Assembly (NCBI GenBank): GCA_014324045.1
Contig: JACOMY010000004.1
Location: 62,001 to 126,000, forward strand
Length of the DNA stretch: 64,000 bases
Direction: 5' to 3'
Source of the DNA: Rhodospirillales bacterium
Lineage (GTDB): Bacteria > Pseudomonadota > Alphaproteobacteria > Kiloniellales > JACOMY01
Positions 1-9,748 of the stretch are shown piece by piece. Positions within the stretch are counted from its first letter, which is position 1. The number at the start of each line of letters is the position of its first letter. The translations under genes and the position numbers were made by a program. The notes beneath the pieces are model-generated. The model was not told the DNA's origin and ran no database searches. It saw only the letters and a list, made by a program, of their open reading frames with translations.

Positions 1-183
1 CCGGCGGTCTTCCTTCGCCGCTCGGTAGTTTTCCAGCATCGCCCGCAGCACGAAGGAGGAGAGATCGCCCTCCTCCGACGCGGCAGCCTGCTCGATGCCG
101 GCCAGGTAGTCTTCTGGGATCTCAATGGCCGCCTTGGCCATCAGGCGCTCGGCGGTGATCTGGATCGACTCGATCGGAATCAC
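1..183 (-). CDS. class I fumarate hydratase / L(+)-tartrate dehydratase, N-terminal part (partial)
   Basis: The first 61 codons of a gene that runs off the left edge. The translated N-terminus (an IEIPEDYLAGIEQA stretch, then an EGDLSSFVLRAMLENY stretch, then AAKEDRR at the edge) matches the start of the iron-sulfur class I fumarase / tartrate dehydratase alpha family, which hydrates fumarate to malate or acts on tartrate. The family's catalytic and cluster residues lie outside the window. The GTG start at 181-183 is preceded by GGAG at 8-nt spacing; an internal ATG lies at 139-141. It is on the same strand as the fumarate-reductase-like genes at 6260-9426, so it was probably the last gene of that operon before the helicase gene came between them. 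Fumarase versus tartrate dehydratase cannot be decided from this piece. Confidence 0.75.
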   Translation of the reverse strand, partial: MIPIESIQITAERLMAKAAIEIPEDYLAGIEQAAASEEGDLSSFVLRAMLENYRAAKEDRR

Positions 184-239
184 GGGTTGGCTCTCCAAAC
201 CGGTTCAGACGCAATACTATGGACACAATCCCGGCCACC

Positions 240-331
240 GCGCCGAACCGGTTGGGGGAGCGGCGGCCGTGCCGCTGGAGCGGCCAGTATTTGTCGTCGT
301 CCTTGCACGTCTGCAGGGCCTCGAAGCGGGT
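240..331. repeat. imperfect direct repeat, left copy (flanks the helicase insert)
   Basis: This 92-nt stretch is repeated at 5981-6099 in the same orientation, near the other end of the helicase gene. The two copies share long identical blocks, including the last 35 or so bases up to GAAGCG. The right copy carries 27 extra bases made of repeated gtgttc units. Read on the plus strand, several of the differences fall at third codon positions, so it may descend from a coding element. No IS family was recognised. The rest of 184-441 shows no gene. Confidence 0.75.
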
Positions 332-441
332 TATAGGATAACCACGCGGATTGCACCGACGAAGGCGCGGAAATACACCGCGCACCCAAACACTAGCGGA
401 TTGTCCGCACCCTCCACAACTGAACCTTGATGCTCCACTAT

Positions 442-3400
442 TCAGGATTCGTCATCCGGCCCATAGTCCGAACCGGCGGGTTGCAGATCTTCGGTCTTGT
501 CACCTTCGGGTGCTGGAAGTGATCGCATTTCACCGTCATACTCGTTCTCTTCTTCGACCTTCTCTTCCTCGACCGGGGGTTCTGTGTCTTTCCGGGCTGC
601 GCGATCATCTCGAAGAAGCTGTTCAAGCTTTTGATGCAGCCGGTCCACAACAGCAGCCGGATCGCGGAACCAGTCCGTCGACCAGATCCGCAGGATCGTC
701 CAGCCTAGGCCCTCCAGAACAGCTTGCCGCACCTTGTCTCGGTCCCGAGCCGTGGCCGAGCGATGGTACGTGGCCCCGTCACATTCGATACCGGCAAGAT
801 AAGCACCCGCGCGATCGGGATTCACGATCCCGAGGTCGATGCGAAAACCGGACACCCCGATTTGGGTGCGAGCTTCCCACCCCTTGGCGCGGAAGGCGGC
901 GGCGACGGCTTCTTCGAACGGGCTCTCGGCCGGCCCAAGCGATCCTTCTTCACGCGCAGACAGGGCAACCGCGCCGCGCTCAGCATAATCCAGAAAGGCT
1001 TTCAGATCCCGAACCCCGGTCGCGCGTGTCCGCGACAGATCGATCTGGTCATGGGTCAGCGACGCATAGATATGCAGTTCGCGCCGCGCGCGTGTGATGG
1101 CAACCAATCAGGGGTGGAGCTAGGAGATATTGGCGCAGTTCGCGCCGCGCGCGTGTGATGGCAACATTCAGCCGCTTTTCCCCGCCATCCGCATTCAGCG
1201 CGCCGAAATTCATCGACAGCTTGCCAGTCGGATCGGGCGCGAAGGTGATCGAAAACAGCATCACGTCGCGCTCATCGCCCTGGATGTTTTCCAGATTCTT
1301 CACGATGACCGGCTCTTCGCGCTCCTCGGCAAAGAACCACTCGAGGGCCGGGTTGTCGCGCCGCATCTTGTCCAGCAGATCAAGGATCAGCCCCTGTTGC
1401 TGGGTATTGAAAGTGACCACGCCCAGCGTCGGCCGGTCGCCCTCTGTCTGCTCGAGCCATGCGGTCAGACGCCGGCGGATCGTCTCGACAATCGCCTTGG
1501 CCTCGTCCGCATTGGTGCGCTCTGCCCCGCGCGCATATGTTCCGTCTATCTTGTGGAATTGCACCGCCTTGCTGCCGGTGCTGGGGGCAGGAAAGGTGAC
1601 AAGGCCATCGCCATAGTAGTAATGGTTTGAAAACGCGATCAGCGCCTCATCCCGGCTGCGGTAATGCCAGCGCAACCGGCGCGTGGATATACCGGCCGCT
1701 GTCACCTCGTCGAGGATTGAGGGCATATCGTGAAGCGTAGCATCCATGCCGCCATCTTCGCCCTCCTCATCGCTGCGGCCAAAGAAGTTGGTCGGTGGCA
1801 GCTGTTGGGGATCGCCGACGATAATCGACTGCTTGGCGCGCGCAATGGCACCGATCGCATTCCATGTGGCGATTTGCGAGGCCTCGTCGAAAATCACCAC
1901 GTCAAACCTCGCCTGCCCTGCAGGCAGATACTGGGCAATCGACAGCGGAGATATCAGAATGCAGGGCGCCAGCTTTGGCAATACCCCGCCAAGATTTTCC
2001 AGCAGCGGGCGGATCGCCATCGACGGACGCTGGAGCGCAAGCTGATGGCGCAGGACACCCAGTTCGGACTTTCTGGGCGCAGCGTCCCGCGCCGGCAGGC
2101 GATGGCGAATGCGCCGCATCACTTCCCGCGGCGCCTTTTCGGCGGCCTTGTCATCCAGATTGCGGAATGCGGCGACGATATCCTCGTGCTTCCAATAGGC
2201 GAAGCGGCGCAGCGGCTCGGATGCATCCATGGCAAGCGGCAACCACCAGCGGGCATAGGCGCGGCGGCATTCATCGACCGGGTCCCCTTGCAAATCCCCG
2301 TTTTCCATCGCGTCGGCCAGGGGTGACAGACCGGCGGCATCGGCCTCTTTCCGCAGGGCGACCCAGTCGGTCCAATCCTTAAGCCGTTTGCGTTGAGACA
2401 AAGTCCAATCCACAGCCTCACGCAAATCGCGCAGCGACAGCTCGGCAGCAACGCGCCCGCCAGAAGCCTTGAACTGCGTGAGAGCCGCATTCAGGGCCTT
2501 GTCAGCTGTCTGCCAATCTTCCATTGCCTGACGCAATTCACGGCCCGGCCCTGCTTCCAGCGCGGCCGCAACGGCGCCGAAAGCCACGCTGTCGGATACA
2601 TCGCGCTGCGCGCCGGCCAGCGTATCGCGAAGGGAGATCGCCTGCGCGACGCGCCGCTTGAGCCGGTCAAGCGAACGGGCCTGACCGGCTGTCCCGGCGA
2701 GCGGGCTGCCGTCCAGTATCGCCAGCTGTTTGCGGGCCTCTTCAAGTGCGGGCAGATCTGCGCCCGGCTCTGCCCGGCCCGATGTGGCATAGGTCTGAAG
2801 CAGCTTGCGCAGCTTCCACTTTTTCAACGCCGAGAACGGCCAGAACCCGGCCGGCCGCACGCCATTCCGCATCCATCCGCTTCAGCGGAAGGCGTTTCAG
2901 CTCGTCCTCACCGTAAACCGCGCTGAACCGGTCCTGCGCGCTTTGCAAGGCCTCAAGCGCGTCTTCGAACCGGTTCACCTCGGCCGTTAGATCGCGTTCC
3001 GGGGTTTGCGGCACCGGCCGCAGATCCTCCGCTTGCGGGCCGATACGGCGCAACAGCTGCACCAGCAGGCGCCGTCGCCCGGGCGTTAGCGGCGGGTCAG
3101 GGGTCAAGGCCAAGCGGTCCCCAAGAACCGACGCAGATCGCATTGCCTCTTCGATGCAACCCCGTAAGGTCCCGGCCCGGTCAAGGATCTGTTCCTCCCA
3201 GGCATAAGACCACTCGACCTCGTCGATCAGCGGCAGCGGCGCGCCATCGCCGACGGCTGCATGGGTGAGCCCAAGCCGCCGCGCGATCTCCAGCAGCCGT
3301 TCGAAACTTTGCCGGTCATGTGCATCTTTGTCGGGGAAGGACAGTTTCAGCCCCTGTGGAGCCTCTGCCGTCCAAGAAACCGCATCGAAAACCGAAAAGC

Positions 3401-5897
3401 CCTGCGGCCCTGTGGCATGGACCGCATCGGCATAGGCGTTCAGCCGATCGCGTTCGATGCGCAGCTTTTCGGTGATGTCCAGCCAGTCCGCTTCGTCGGC
3501 GGCCGAAGCCCGGTCCCAGCCGCGCCCAAGCTGCGTCAGAACGCGCTTGCGGTCGGCCTTGTTCGAGTGCAGTTCCAGCATCGCCTCGCCGAGCCCCCGC
3601 GCTTCGAGCCGGCGTTGCACCACATCCAGCGCCGCGGCTTTTTCGGCGACGAACAGCACCGTTTTACCATCGGCGAGGCACTGACAGACGATATTGGCGA
3701 TGGTCTGGCTTTTGCCGGTTCCCGGCGGACCGATCAGCACGAAATCGCGCCCCGCCTTCGCCGCCACGACCGCCGAAAGCTGGGAGCTATCGGCAGGAAA
3801 TGGCGTCACCAAATCCTTGGGGGCGATCCTGCGATCCATCTGCTCGGCAGAGACTGCCTCCCCCGCCCCACCTTCGAAGGTCTTGTCCAGGGTCTTGTCC
3901 GGGTTGTCGACCAGATGCGCCACCAACCGGTTGTTGCGCAGCTGATCGGTCCGGTCGACCAGGTCCTTCCACATCAGATATTTCGAGAAGGAAAAGATCG
4001 CTATCGCGATCTCTTCCACCACTTCGAAATCCGGAACATCCAGCACCCGCGCGCGCACCCATTCAAAGATACGCGGCAGGTCGATACCGCTGCCGTCACG
4101 GGGCAGATCGCCCTCAAGCTCGGTCAGACTGAGGTTGAAATCGTGCTTGAGGAATTCCAACAGGGTCGCATTGAACCGGACCTCGTCCTCGTGGTGCAGG
4201 ATTTTGAAAGACGACCGCACCGATTTTCGTTCCAGCTTGATCGGAATAAGCAAAAGCGGGGCACGATAGATGCGCTTGTCCCCCTGTCTCTGCCAACGCA
4301 GGAAGCCGGCGGCCAGGAACAGCGTGTTTGTCCCGCCTTCCTGAAGGTCGCTCTTGGCCTTGCGAAACAGCGCTAGCAGGCGGTTGTCGGTCTCCTTGCG
4401 ATCCAGCCGCACCGTGATCTGACCGCGGTCGAACGCATCTTTAGCTGCGCTGTTTTCGATTGCGTCCTTTTTCTCCGGCGACAGCTTACGCTCACCGATA
4501 GGATCGTCTTCCTTCAGCGGATAGACGCGGAAGGATTTGTCAGCCGCCAGCGCATCTTCAAGCGCCCCCACATCGGGCACCAGGCAGGGCAGCGTTTGCT
4601 TGCTGTCCTTGAAGTTCAGCAGCCGGTTGCGCAGCGACAGATCCAGCAACTTCGTCTGCCATCGTTCGATCCGCCCTTTGGGCGTGTCCGGTACCTGTTC
4701 GATCGCCTCGGCAGGCAGCAAAGCAAGGTCGATCGGTTCAGGCAGCTTTGCCGGGGCGGCCTCGATATGCTCGGCCACTCCCGGCTCAGACGCCGTATGG
4801 CTGGCAAGCGGGAATATCCGGGCCGAGCGCGCCCGGGCGATGTCAATCGCCTTCAAGAATTCCTGCTCGCGGTCTTCCGACAAGCGGGCCCGGCCGGCTT
4901 CGGCTGCCTGCTCGAAGCCAACGGTCGGGCGCTGTGTCAACAGGGTGGTTTCGACCGGAATGAATGCTCTGGCCTGCGCCGCTTTGCGCACGGCGACGAC
5001 ATCGGGTTGGGTGACATGACCGAAATCGTCTTTGACGATCCAGACCCCCGCCCAGGCGTGGCCTTCACCGAACAGAATGACCGGGTGTAACCCGGCCTGC
5101 TCCCACGCGGCAGCCAGCAGCAGCGAACTGTCCAGACAAGTGGCAAGCCCTTCGCTGCGGATCCGCTCGGGCGAGCGTATCTTCTGTCCCTCCACCTCGA
5201 AGGATGCAGGCGGGTTGGCATAGGTAAGTCCCATCCCCGTCACGGCCGACCAGACAGCGCCGGCAATCATCCAGGCGCGCTGCGGGTCGTCGGATTGATA
5301 CCCTTCCAGTGAGCCATTATGGCCGCTGCGTTCCAGAAGAACGGAGGCTTCCTTGAGAATGGCAGCAACTGCCGCGTCGTTCGGCGACACGAAAGCGGCA
5401 AGCAAGCGGTCCATGTCACCGAGTCCGCCCCATTGATCCCGGGCGAGCAATTCCAACGCCCTGGTTTCGGTGGCCAGCTGCCCGTCTGCATTGGCAACCG
5501 TGAGGATCAGGGAACCGGTTTCGCTTTCATTGAGCCCGGACAGGCGTCGATTGTCGAGGGGCACCGCAAGGTCGCGCAGACCGAGGGATGCACCGGGTTC
5601 AAGACGATCGACCCTCCATGTCTTCGGGCTGATCACAGGGGGGCAAACTTCAAGCCTAACTTCTATGTCTTCAAGGATGCAATCGCTGCAATTGACCAGC
5701 GACAATGCCTTTAGAACCGGTATGTTATTCTGCGCAGAGGCGAAATTAACCCGCTGTGCCGCGTCGAGGTGAAGGCTGACCCGGTTGGTGTTCGTGACTT
5801 CGAGGTCGATGGGCCTATCGGTCGAAGCGTCTTCGGATTCGAGGCCATCGACCGGCGATGGATCTTGAGGATGCTCCTCGGTCGTATAATTTTGCAT
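442..5897 (-). pseudogene. DUF4011 / superfamily 1 helicase with C-terminal Vsr-like nuclease, disrupted twice
   Basis: A very large gene (about 1,800 codons) now readable only in three pieces: 5897 to about 2850, about 2860 to 1166, and 1107 to 442. Piece one has a transglutaminase-like segment (about residues 249-286, ending in GEGHAW), the DUF4011 motif (LLDLSLRNRLLNF, about 419) and Walker A (GPPGTGKSQT, about 720). Piece two has the DEASQ box, the GDPQQLPP motif, the LRWHYRS motif and motif VI (VAITRARREL). Piece three holds a Vsr/DUF559-type PDDEXK nuclease (RIDLGIV, GIECDG, then GWTILRIWSTDW) and an acidic tail. Removing one G near 2853 restores a continuous EWRAA-GRFWPFS reading; a 61-nt insertion at 1074-1165 repeats the motif VI codons and shifts the frame. 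This architecture is known from single-gene anti-phage candidates, so a defence role is likely for the intact form. As written the product would lack its nuclease. Confidence 0.85.
1074..1165. repeat. 31-bp direct repeat with 30-bp spacer inside the helicase gene
   Basis: The same 31 bases occur at 1074-1104 and 1135-1165. They encode the motif VI residues VAITRARREL on the minus strand. The offset is 61 nt, not a multiple of three, so the helicase frame is lost. The 30-base spacer is not a copy of the neighbouring sequence, although agatat precedes both copies, which suggests a slipped or template-switch event. Confidence 0.9.
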
Positions 5898-5980
5898 TCA
5901 AGTAGCGCCCCAAGGTTATCGAGACGGGTTATCAAGACACTGCCGAAGCTTACGGCGGCCGGGATTTTGTCCATTGCGCC

Positions 5981-6099
5981 GTGCCGAACCGGTTTGGGAA
6001 GCGGTGGCTGTGCCGCTGGATCGGCCAGTGTTCCCAGTGTTCATTGTACCGGTGTTCGTTGTCGTCGTCCTTGCACGTCTGCAGGGCCTCGAAGCGAGT
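5981..6099. repeat. imperfect direct repeat, right copy
   Basis: Right-hand partner of the repeat at 240-331, 119 nt long, between the helicase start (5897) and the flavoprotein stop (6260). It contains a 27-nt in-frame expansion relative to the left copy, in which gtgttc occurs three times. The remaining parts of 5898-6259 show no gene. Confidence 0.75.
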
Positions 6100-6259
6100 C
6101 CTCGATCACCGCCCGGATTACACTGCGCTTCCGGATACCAACCGTCATGATCACGTCCGTCGAGGCGATGTCATTTGCCGGGTGTCCCCAGGCCGTCGGG
6201 AGCACCGAAACATCGCATGAATTTATCCGGAACCGGGTTTCTCCCAAGCTTACTGCGGG

Positions 6260-8020
6260 TCAGGACGCTGCGACCAGGGATTCGGGTTCACCTGCCGGCA
6301 GGATCGATTCCCCCGGCCGCACGATAGAGAAGTCGACGGCTTCGCGCCCCACCGTCAAGCCCTCCGCTCCGCTCTGCGCCAGGGTGAAGTAAGAAGCCTC
6401 CAGATCGCCTTGCTCCGGAAAATCCTCCCGGAAATGGGCGCCGCGCGAATTCTCCCGCGCCAACGCCGCCTTGGCGATGGCTTCCGAGACCGTAAGCAGG
6501 TTCTCCAGGTTCAACCAGTCGTGCCAGGTCAGGTTGAACGCCAGGGAACCGCCCGGCACGCCGATTTCGTGCAATTCTGCGGCAATCTCCGACAGGCCCC
6601 TCAGACCTTGCAGGAGGCCCGCGCGCGTCCGCATCACCCCCACATGCTCCCACATCACGTCCTGCAGGCGCTCGCGCAAGGGCTGGACCGGTGCCGGACT
6701 CTTGCCCAAGGGCGCCGACACCCCTGCGGCTGCGGCCTCCAGCACGGTCTCGTCGGGATCGCGCAAGGACTTGCTTACGGCCGCCGCCCCCATTGCGTCG
6801 CCGGCAATGCCGCCGAAGACGGTGGAGTTGGCCACGCCGTTTCCGCCCAGACGATTGGCGCCGTGCGCACCGCCGGCATCTTCGCCGGCGACATGGAGGC
6901 CTTCCAGCGCTGTGCTGCTGTCCGGCGCGACGGCGACGCCGCCCATGAAGTAATGCGCGGTCGGCACCACCTCCACCTTGCCGGCGGCCAGGTCGAAGCC
7001 GCAGTCGGCGCAGCGCTTGACCATGCCCTTGAAGCTCTTGCGCACCTTGTCCGGCCCCAGGTGCGCCATCGAGATGTAGACGCCGCCGCCGGGCGAGGCG
7101 TTGTTCTTACGCATCTCCGCATAGATGGCGCGGCTGACGACGTCGCGCGTTGCCCGCTCCCCCTTGCCATCGTAGTCGAAGAGGAAACGCCGGCCGTTCC
7201 GGTCCAGCAAGTGGCCACCGGCACCGCGCAGGCCTTCTTCCAGAACCGTCCCGGTCATCTTGGTGTTGGCGCCGGCCAACAGACCGGTGGGATGGAACTG
7301 CACCATCTCCATGTCGCGCAGCGGCAGCCCCGATCGCAAGGCCATGGCCAGGCCGTCCATCGACTTGTCGGCGGAGGGCGTGTGATAGCGGTACATGGTC
7401 GGCCCGCCGCCGGTCGCCATCAGCACCGCCTTGGCCCGCACGAAGCGCAGACTGCCCCGCCGCACGTCGATAAACAGCACGCCGGCGAGCCCGTTGCCGT
7501 CGCGGCTGGGAATCAGGGCCACGGCGCGATGCTCCTGCAGCCGCTCTACCGGCCGGGCCAGAACCTGTTCCATCAGGCGGTTGACGATCTCGATGCCGGT
7601 CAGATCGCCCTTGTGCACGGTGCGGTCGGCGGTCTGTCCGGCGAAGGCCTTGTGATGCAGGCTACCGTCAGGCTGGCGGTCGAAGAAGCAGCCGATCTCG
7701 TTCTCCAACTCTCGGACCCGCACCACGGCCTCCTTGCAGAGGCGCCAGGCCATCTCCTGCTGCGGCAACCACTTGCCGCCGACGATGGTGTCCATGAAGT
7801 GCCGTTCGACGCTGTCACCCGGCCCCAGCGCCACGTTGTAGCCGCCCTGCACCATGCGCGTGCAGCCGCACTTGCCGATCAAACCCTTCACGGCGAGGGT
7901 GACCCGTGTGCCTTCGGGCGCGCTCTGCAAAGCGTGCAGTGCACCGAAGAGGCCGGCGCCGCCGCTACCGAGGATCAGGATGTCGGTCTCGTGCCGCTCG
8001 ATAGCCAAGCGCCCGCCCAT
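6260..8020 (-). CDS. fumarate reductase / succinate dehydrogenase-like flavoprotein subunit
   Basis: 586 residues, the usual size of FrdA/SdhA. It holds FAD and the dicarboxylate site and interconverts succinate and fumarate with the Fe-S subunit encoded upstream. Visible motifs: dinucleotide loop GSGGAG (18-23), QFHPTG, the active-site arginine region GERATRDVVSRAI, and PTAHYFMGG. In canonical SdhA/FrdA the FAD is linked to a His in an S-H-T-x-x-A-Q-G-G motif; here the aligned residue is Cys53 (C-G-C-T-R-M-V-Q-G-G), so histidyl-FAD cannot form. The ATG follows the stop of the second anchor gene (8025-8027) by four bases. The gene order Fe-S, anchor, anchor, flavoprotein, fumarase suggests a dedicated fumarate/succinate module, perhaps distinct from the main Krebs-cycle Sdh. 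Which direction it runs in the cell is not evident. Confidence 0.9.
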   Translation of the reverse strand: MGGRLAIERHETDILILGSGGAGLFGALHALQSAPEGTRVTLAVKGLIGKCGCTRMVQGGYNVALGPGDSVERHFMDTIVGGKWLPQQEMAWRLCKEAVVRVRELENEIGCFFDRQPDGSLHHKAFAGQTADRTVHKGDLTGIEIVNRLMEQVLARPVERLQEHRAVALIPSRDGNGLAGVLFIDVRRGSLRFVRAKAVLMATGGGPTMYRYHTPSADKSMDGLAMALRSGLPLRDMEMVQFHPTGLLAGANTKMTGTVLEEGLRGAGGHLLDRNGRRFLFDYDGKGERATRDVVSRAIYAEMRKNNASPGGGVYISMAHLGPDKVRKSFKGMVKRCADCGFDLAAGKVEVVPTAHYFMGGVAVAPDSSTALEGLHVAGEDAGGAHGANRLGGNGVANSTVFGGIAGDAMGAAAVSKSLRDPDETVLEAAAAGVSAPLGKSPAPVQPLRERLQDVMWEHVGVMRTRAGLLQGLRGLSEIAAELHEIGVPGGSLAFNLTWHDWLNLENLLTVSEAIAKAALARENSRGAHFREDFPEQGDLEASYFTLAQSGAEGLTVGREAVDFSIVRPGESILPAGEPESLVAAS

Positions 8021-8024
8021 CGGC

Positions 8025-8366
8025 TTAGACCGCCTGCAGAAAGAAGATTCCGGAGACCAGCAGCGACAGCCCTACCGCCGCGGCGGCGAGCGTCTTCTGC
8101 GGGCCGCTCCAGGGCAGCCACTCGAGGGCCAGCAGCCGCAGCCCGCCGAAGAGATGGACGGCTAAAAGGAAGACCAGGCCGAATTCGGCGGCCTTGACCA
8201 GCCCCCGGTCGCTCCAGGCCAGGAAATCGTCGAGCGCTTCGCGGTCGTTCAACGCCAGCGACAGCATCCAGAAGTGGATCGGCAGGAACAGCGCCAAGGC
8301 GCTGCCCGAGACGCGGTGCAGCAGGTAAGCGAACCAGAGCGGATGTCTGCGGTGCGGCCGGATCAT
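8025..8366 (-). CDS. succinate dehydrogenase / fumarate reductase membrane anchor, second subunit
   Basis: 113 residues with three hydrophobic spans. An HRVSG motif near the N-terminus is typical of SdhC-type cytochrome b anchors, and HLFGGLR carries a further conserved His; both are candidate heme ligands. The subunit would anchor the flavoprotein/Fe-S dimer to the inner membrane and take part in quinone binding. The ATG at 8364-8366 overlaps the stop of the first anchor gene by four bases (ATGA), a sign of coupled translation. A longer reading frame upstream has no anchor-like sequence, so the short start is preferred. Confidence 0.85.
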   Translation of the reverse strand: MIRPHRRHPLWFAYLLHRVSGSALALFLPIHFWMLSLALNDREALDDFLAWSDRGLVKAAEFGLVFLLAVHLFGGLRLLALEWLPWSGPQKTLAAAAVGLSLLVSGIFFLQAV

Positions 8367-8695
8367 GCTGCCGTCACCGCCCAAACGGCCCGCAGCCCCA
8401 GCGCGAGCAGGCCCAGGAAGATGAGCCAGGTGACCGCCGCGAGCGCGCGCCCACCTAGGGCCAGAGTCTCGTGCAGCACCGCCCGCAGCCCGATGGCGGC
8501 ATGAATCGACACGGCGACCGCGAAGAGACCGTAGAACAGGGCCCAAGCCAGACTGCCTTGCGTGCGGCCCAGAATCTCGGCGGCGGTCAGGCCGCCCTGC
8601 ACCGCATAGATCATCACGGCAATATGCCCGGCGACCAGCGGCAGCATGACAAGCGCCGTGAGCTTCTGCAGCAGTGCGAGACGGACCTCCGGCAT
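8363..8695 (-). CDS. succinate dehydrogenase / fumarate reductase membrane anchor, first subunit
   Basis: 110 residues with three membrane spans. The N-terminus (LLQKLTALVMLPLVAGHIAV) and a later SIHAAIGLR segment place conserved histidines in the membrane, as in heme-binding anchors of the succinate:quinone oxidoreductase family. It starts five bases after the Fe-S gene stop and overlaps the next anchor by four bases. With the 113-residue partner it gives a two-subunit anchor, the arrangement found in Sdh types with separate C and D subunits. Confidence 0.82.
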   Translation of the reverse strand: MPEVRLALLQKLTALVMLPLVAGHIAVMIYAVQGGLTAAEILGRTQGSLAWALFYGLFAVAVSIHAAIGLRAVLHETLALGGRALAAVTWLIFLGLLALGLRAVWAVTAA

Positions 8696-8700
8696 GGAGC

Positions 8701-9426
8701 CTAACCCTTCCTCTTCAGAGCCGCAGCGATGCTGGCCCGCTTGAGGCCGGCAATCGAGGCCATGGGATCGAGCTCATTCGGACAGAAGCGTGTGCAGCTC
8801 CCCATGGCATGACAGGAATGACAACCGCCCTTCGCGCCGGCGGCTGCGAGTATGGCCTCCGTCCCGCTGTCCTTGTCGTCGTTCAGAAGCGACCAGGCAC
8901 GGTTCAGGGCCGCCGGCCCCAAGTAGTCCGGGCTGGCCGCCACGGTATCGCAGGCGGCATAGCAGACCGCGCAGTTGATGCATTCGATGGCCGCATCGGC
9001 CTGTCTTCTCCGGCGCGTCTGCGGTTTCGTCTCCCGGACCGGCTGGTCCCGGGTGCGCTGCGGATGGAACCGGCCTTCCGCAGCCACCCACTTCTCGAAG
9101 AAGGGGTCCATGTCGACCGCGAGATCCTTGATGACCGGGAGCGACCGCAGCGGTGCAATTTCAATGCGCCCGGTCTTCGCCACCCGCTTCACATGGGTCC
9201 GGCAGGTCCAGCGCGGTACGCCGTTTACGGTCATCGCACAGGAACCGCACATGCCGACCCGGCAGGCGAAGCGGTAGGAGAGCGTCGGGTCCCGGTACTG
9301 CTGGATCCAGATCACCACGTCGAGAACGGTCTGACTTTTCTGCCCGGGCACCCGGAACTCCTGGAAGGCACTGCCCTCCGGCCCGCCGCGCCAGACCGCC
9401 ACCGTCATGACCCCGCCCGTCGACAT
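8701..9426 (-). CDS. fumarate reductase / succinate dehydrogenase iron-sulfur subunit
   Basis: 241 residues, standard for SdhB/FrdB. The N-terminal ferredoxin domain shows the [2Fe-2S] ligands C55, C60, C63 and C75. The C-terminal domain has two further cysteine sets: C149, C152, C155, C159 and C202, C205, C211, C215, suitable for [4Fe-4S] and [3Fe-4S] clusters. It carries electrons between flavin and quinone. It is the first gene of the operon. Two starts are possible: the ATG at 9426 (used here) or an in-frame ATG at 9408 preceded by a G-rich stretch. Confidence 0.92.
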   Translation of the reverse strand: MSTGGVMTVAVWRGGPEGSAFQEFRVPGQKSQTVLDVVIWIQQYRDPTLSYRFACRVGMCGSCAMTVNGVPRWTCRTHVKRVAKTGRIEIAPLRSLPVIKDLAVDMDPFFEKWVAAEGRFHPQRTRDQPVRETKPQTRRRRQADAAIECINCAVCYAACDTVAASPDYLGPAALNRAWSLLNDDKDSGTEAILAAAGAKGGCHSCHAMGSCTRFCPNELDPMASIAGLKRASIAAALKRKG

Positions 9427-9748
9427 GCTAACCCACTCTCTGCGGCCATCGGCTCCTTGCCAGACTATCCGCTATCCTGAATTTGAAAAGCAAAAAATAA
9501 AGCCTTGCGTAAGACAGGTTAAACACGTTGGCGGCCGATGTCGGGGCGTGGTGCTTTTGGGCATGGTGTTTTGTCGAGGTGAATCGAACCGGGGGGTGGT
9601 GGCCGGCTCTGGCGCCGGCATCCTCCCGGAACGGTCCGTGCGCGAGCATGCGGCCGCCGGAGGCCTGGCCAGCGTAGGCGTAACCGCCGGCGAACTGCCG
9701 GCCCTCTGGCAAGATGCGGTGCGCAACCGGGCCCCGATCCTTCGCAAC
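9427..9748. other. intergenic, no gene seen
   Basis: 322 bases between the divergent 5' side of the Fe-S gene and the 3' end of the PhyH gene. An AT-rich patch at 9480-9510 may hold the promoter of the fumarate operon. Reading frames here have no recognisable product. Confidence 0.5.

Noticed and set aside
240-331. Reading the flanking direct repeat as phage attachment sites
   Set aside because: No integrase or tRNA target is present, the copies are diverged with an internal 27-nt expansion, and only one gene lies between them.
6410-8197. 595-codon plus-strand open frame opposite the flavoprotein gene
   Set aside because: It is the antisense of a well-supported flavoprotein gene; the translation is Ala/Arg/His-rich with no motif. 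High GC leaves few stops on the opposite strand.
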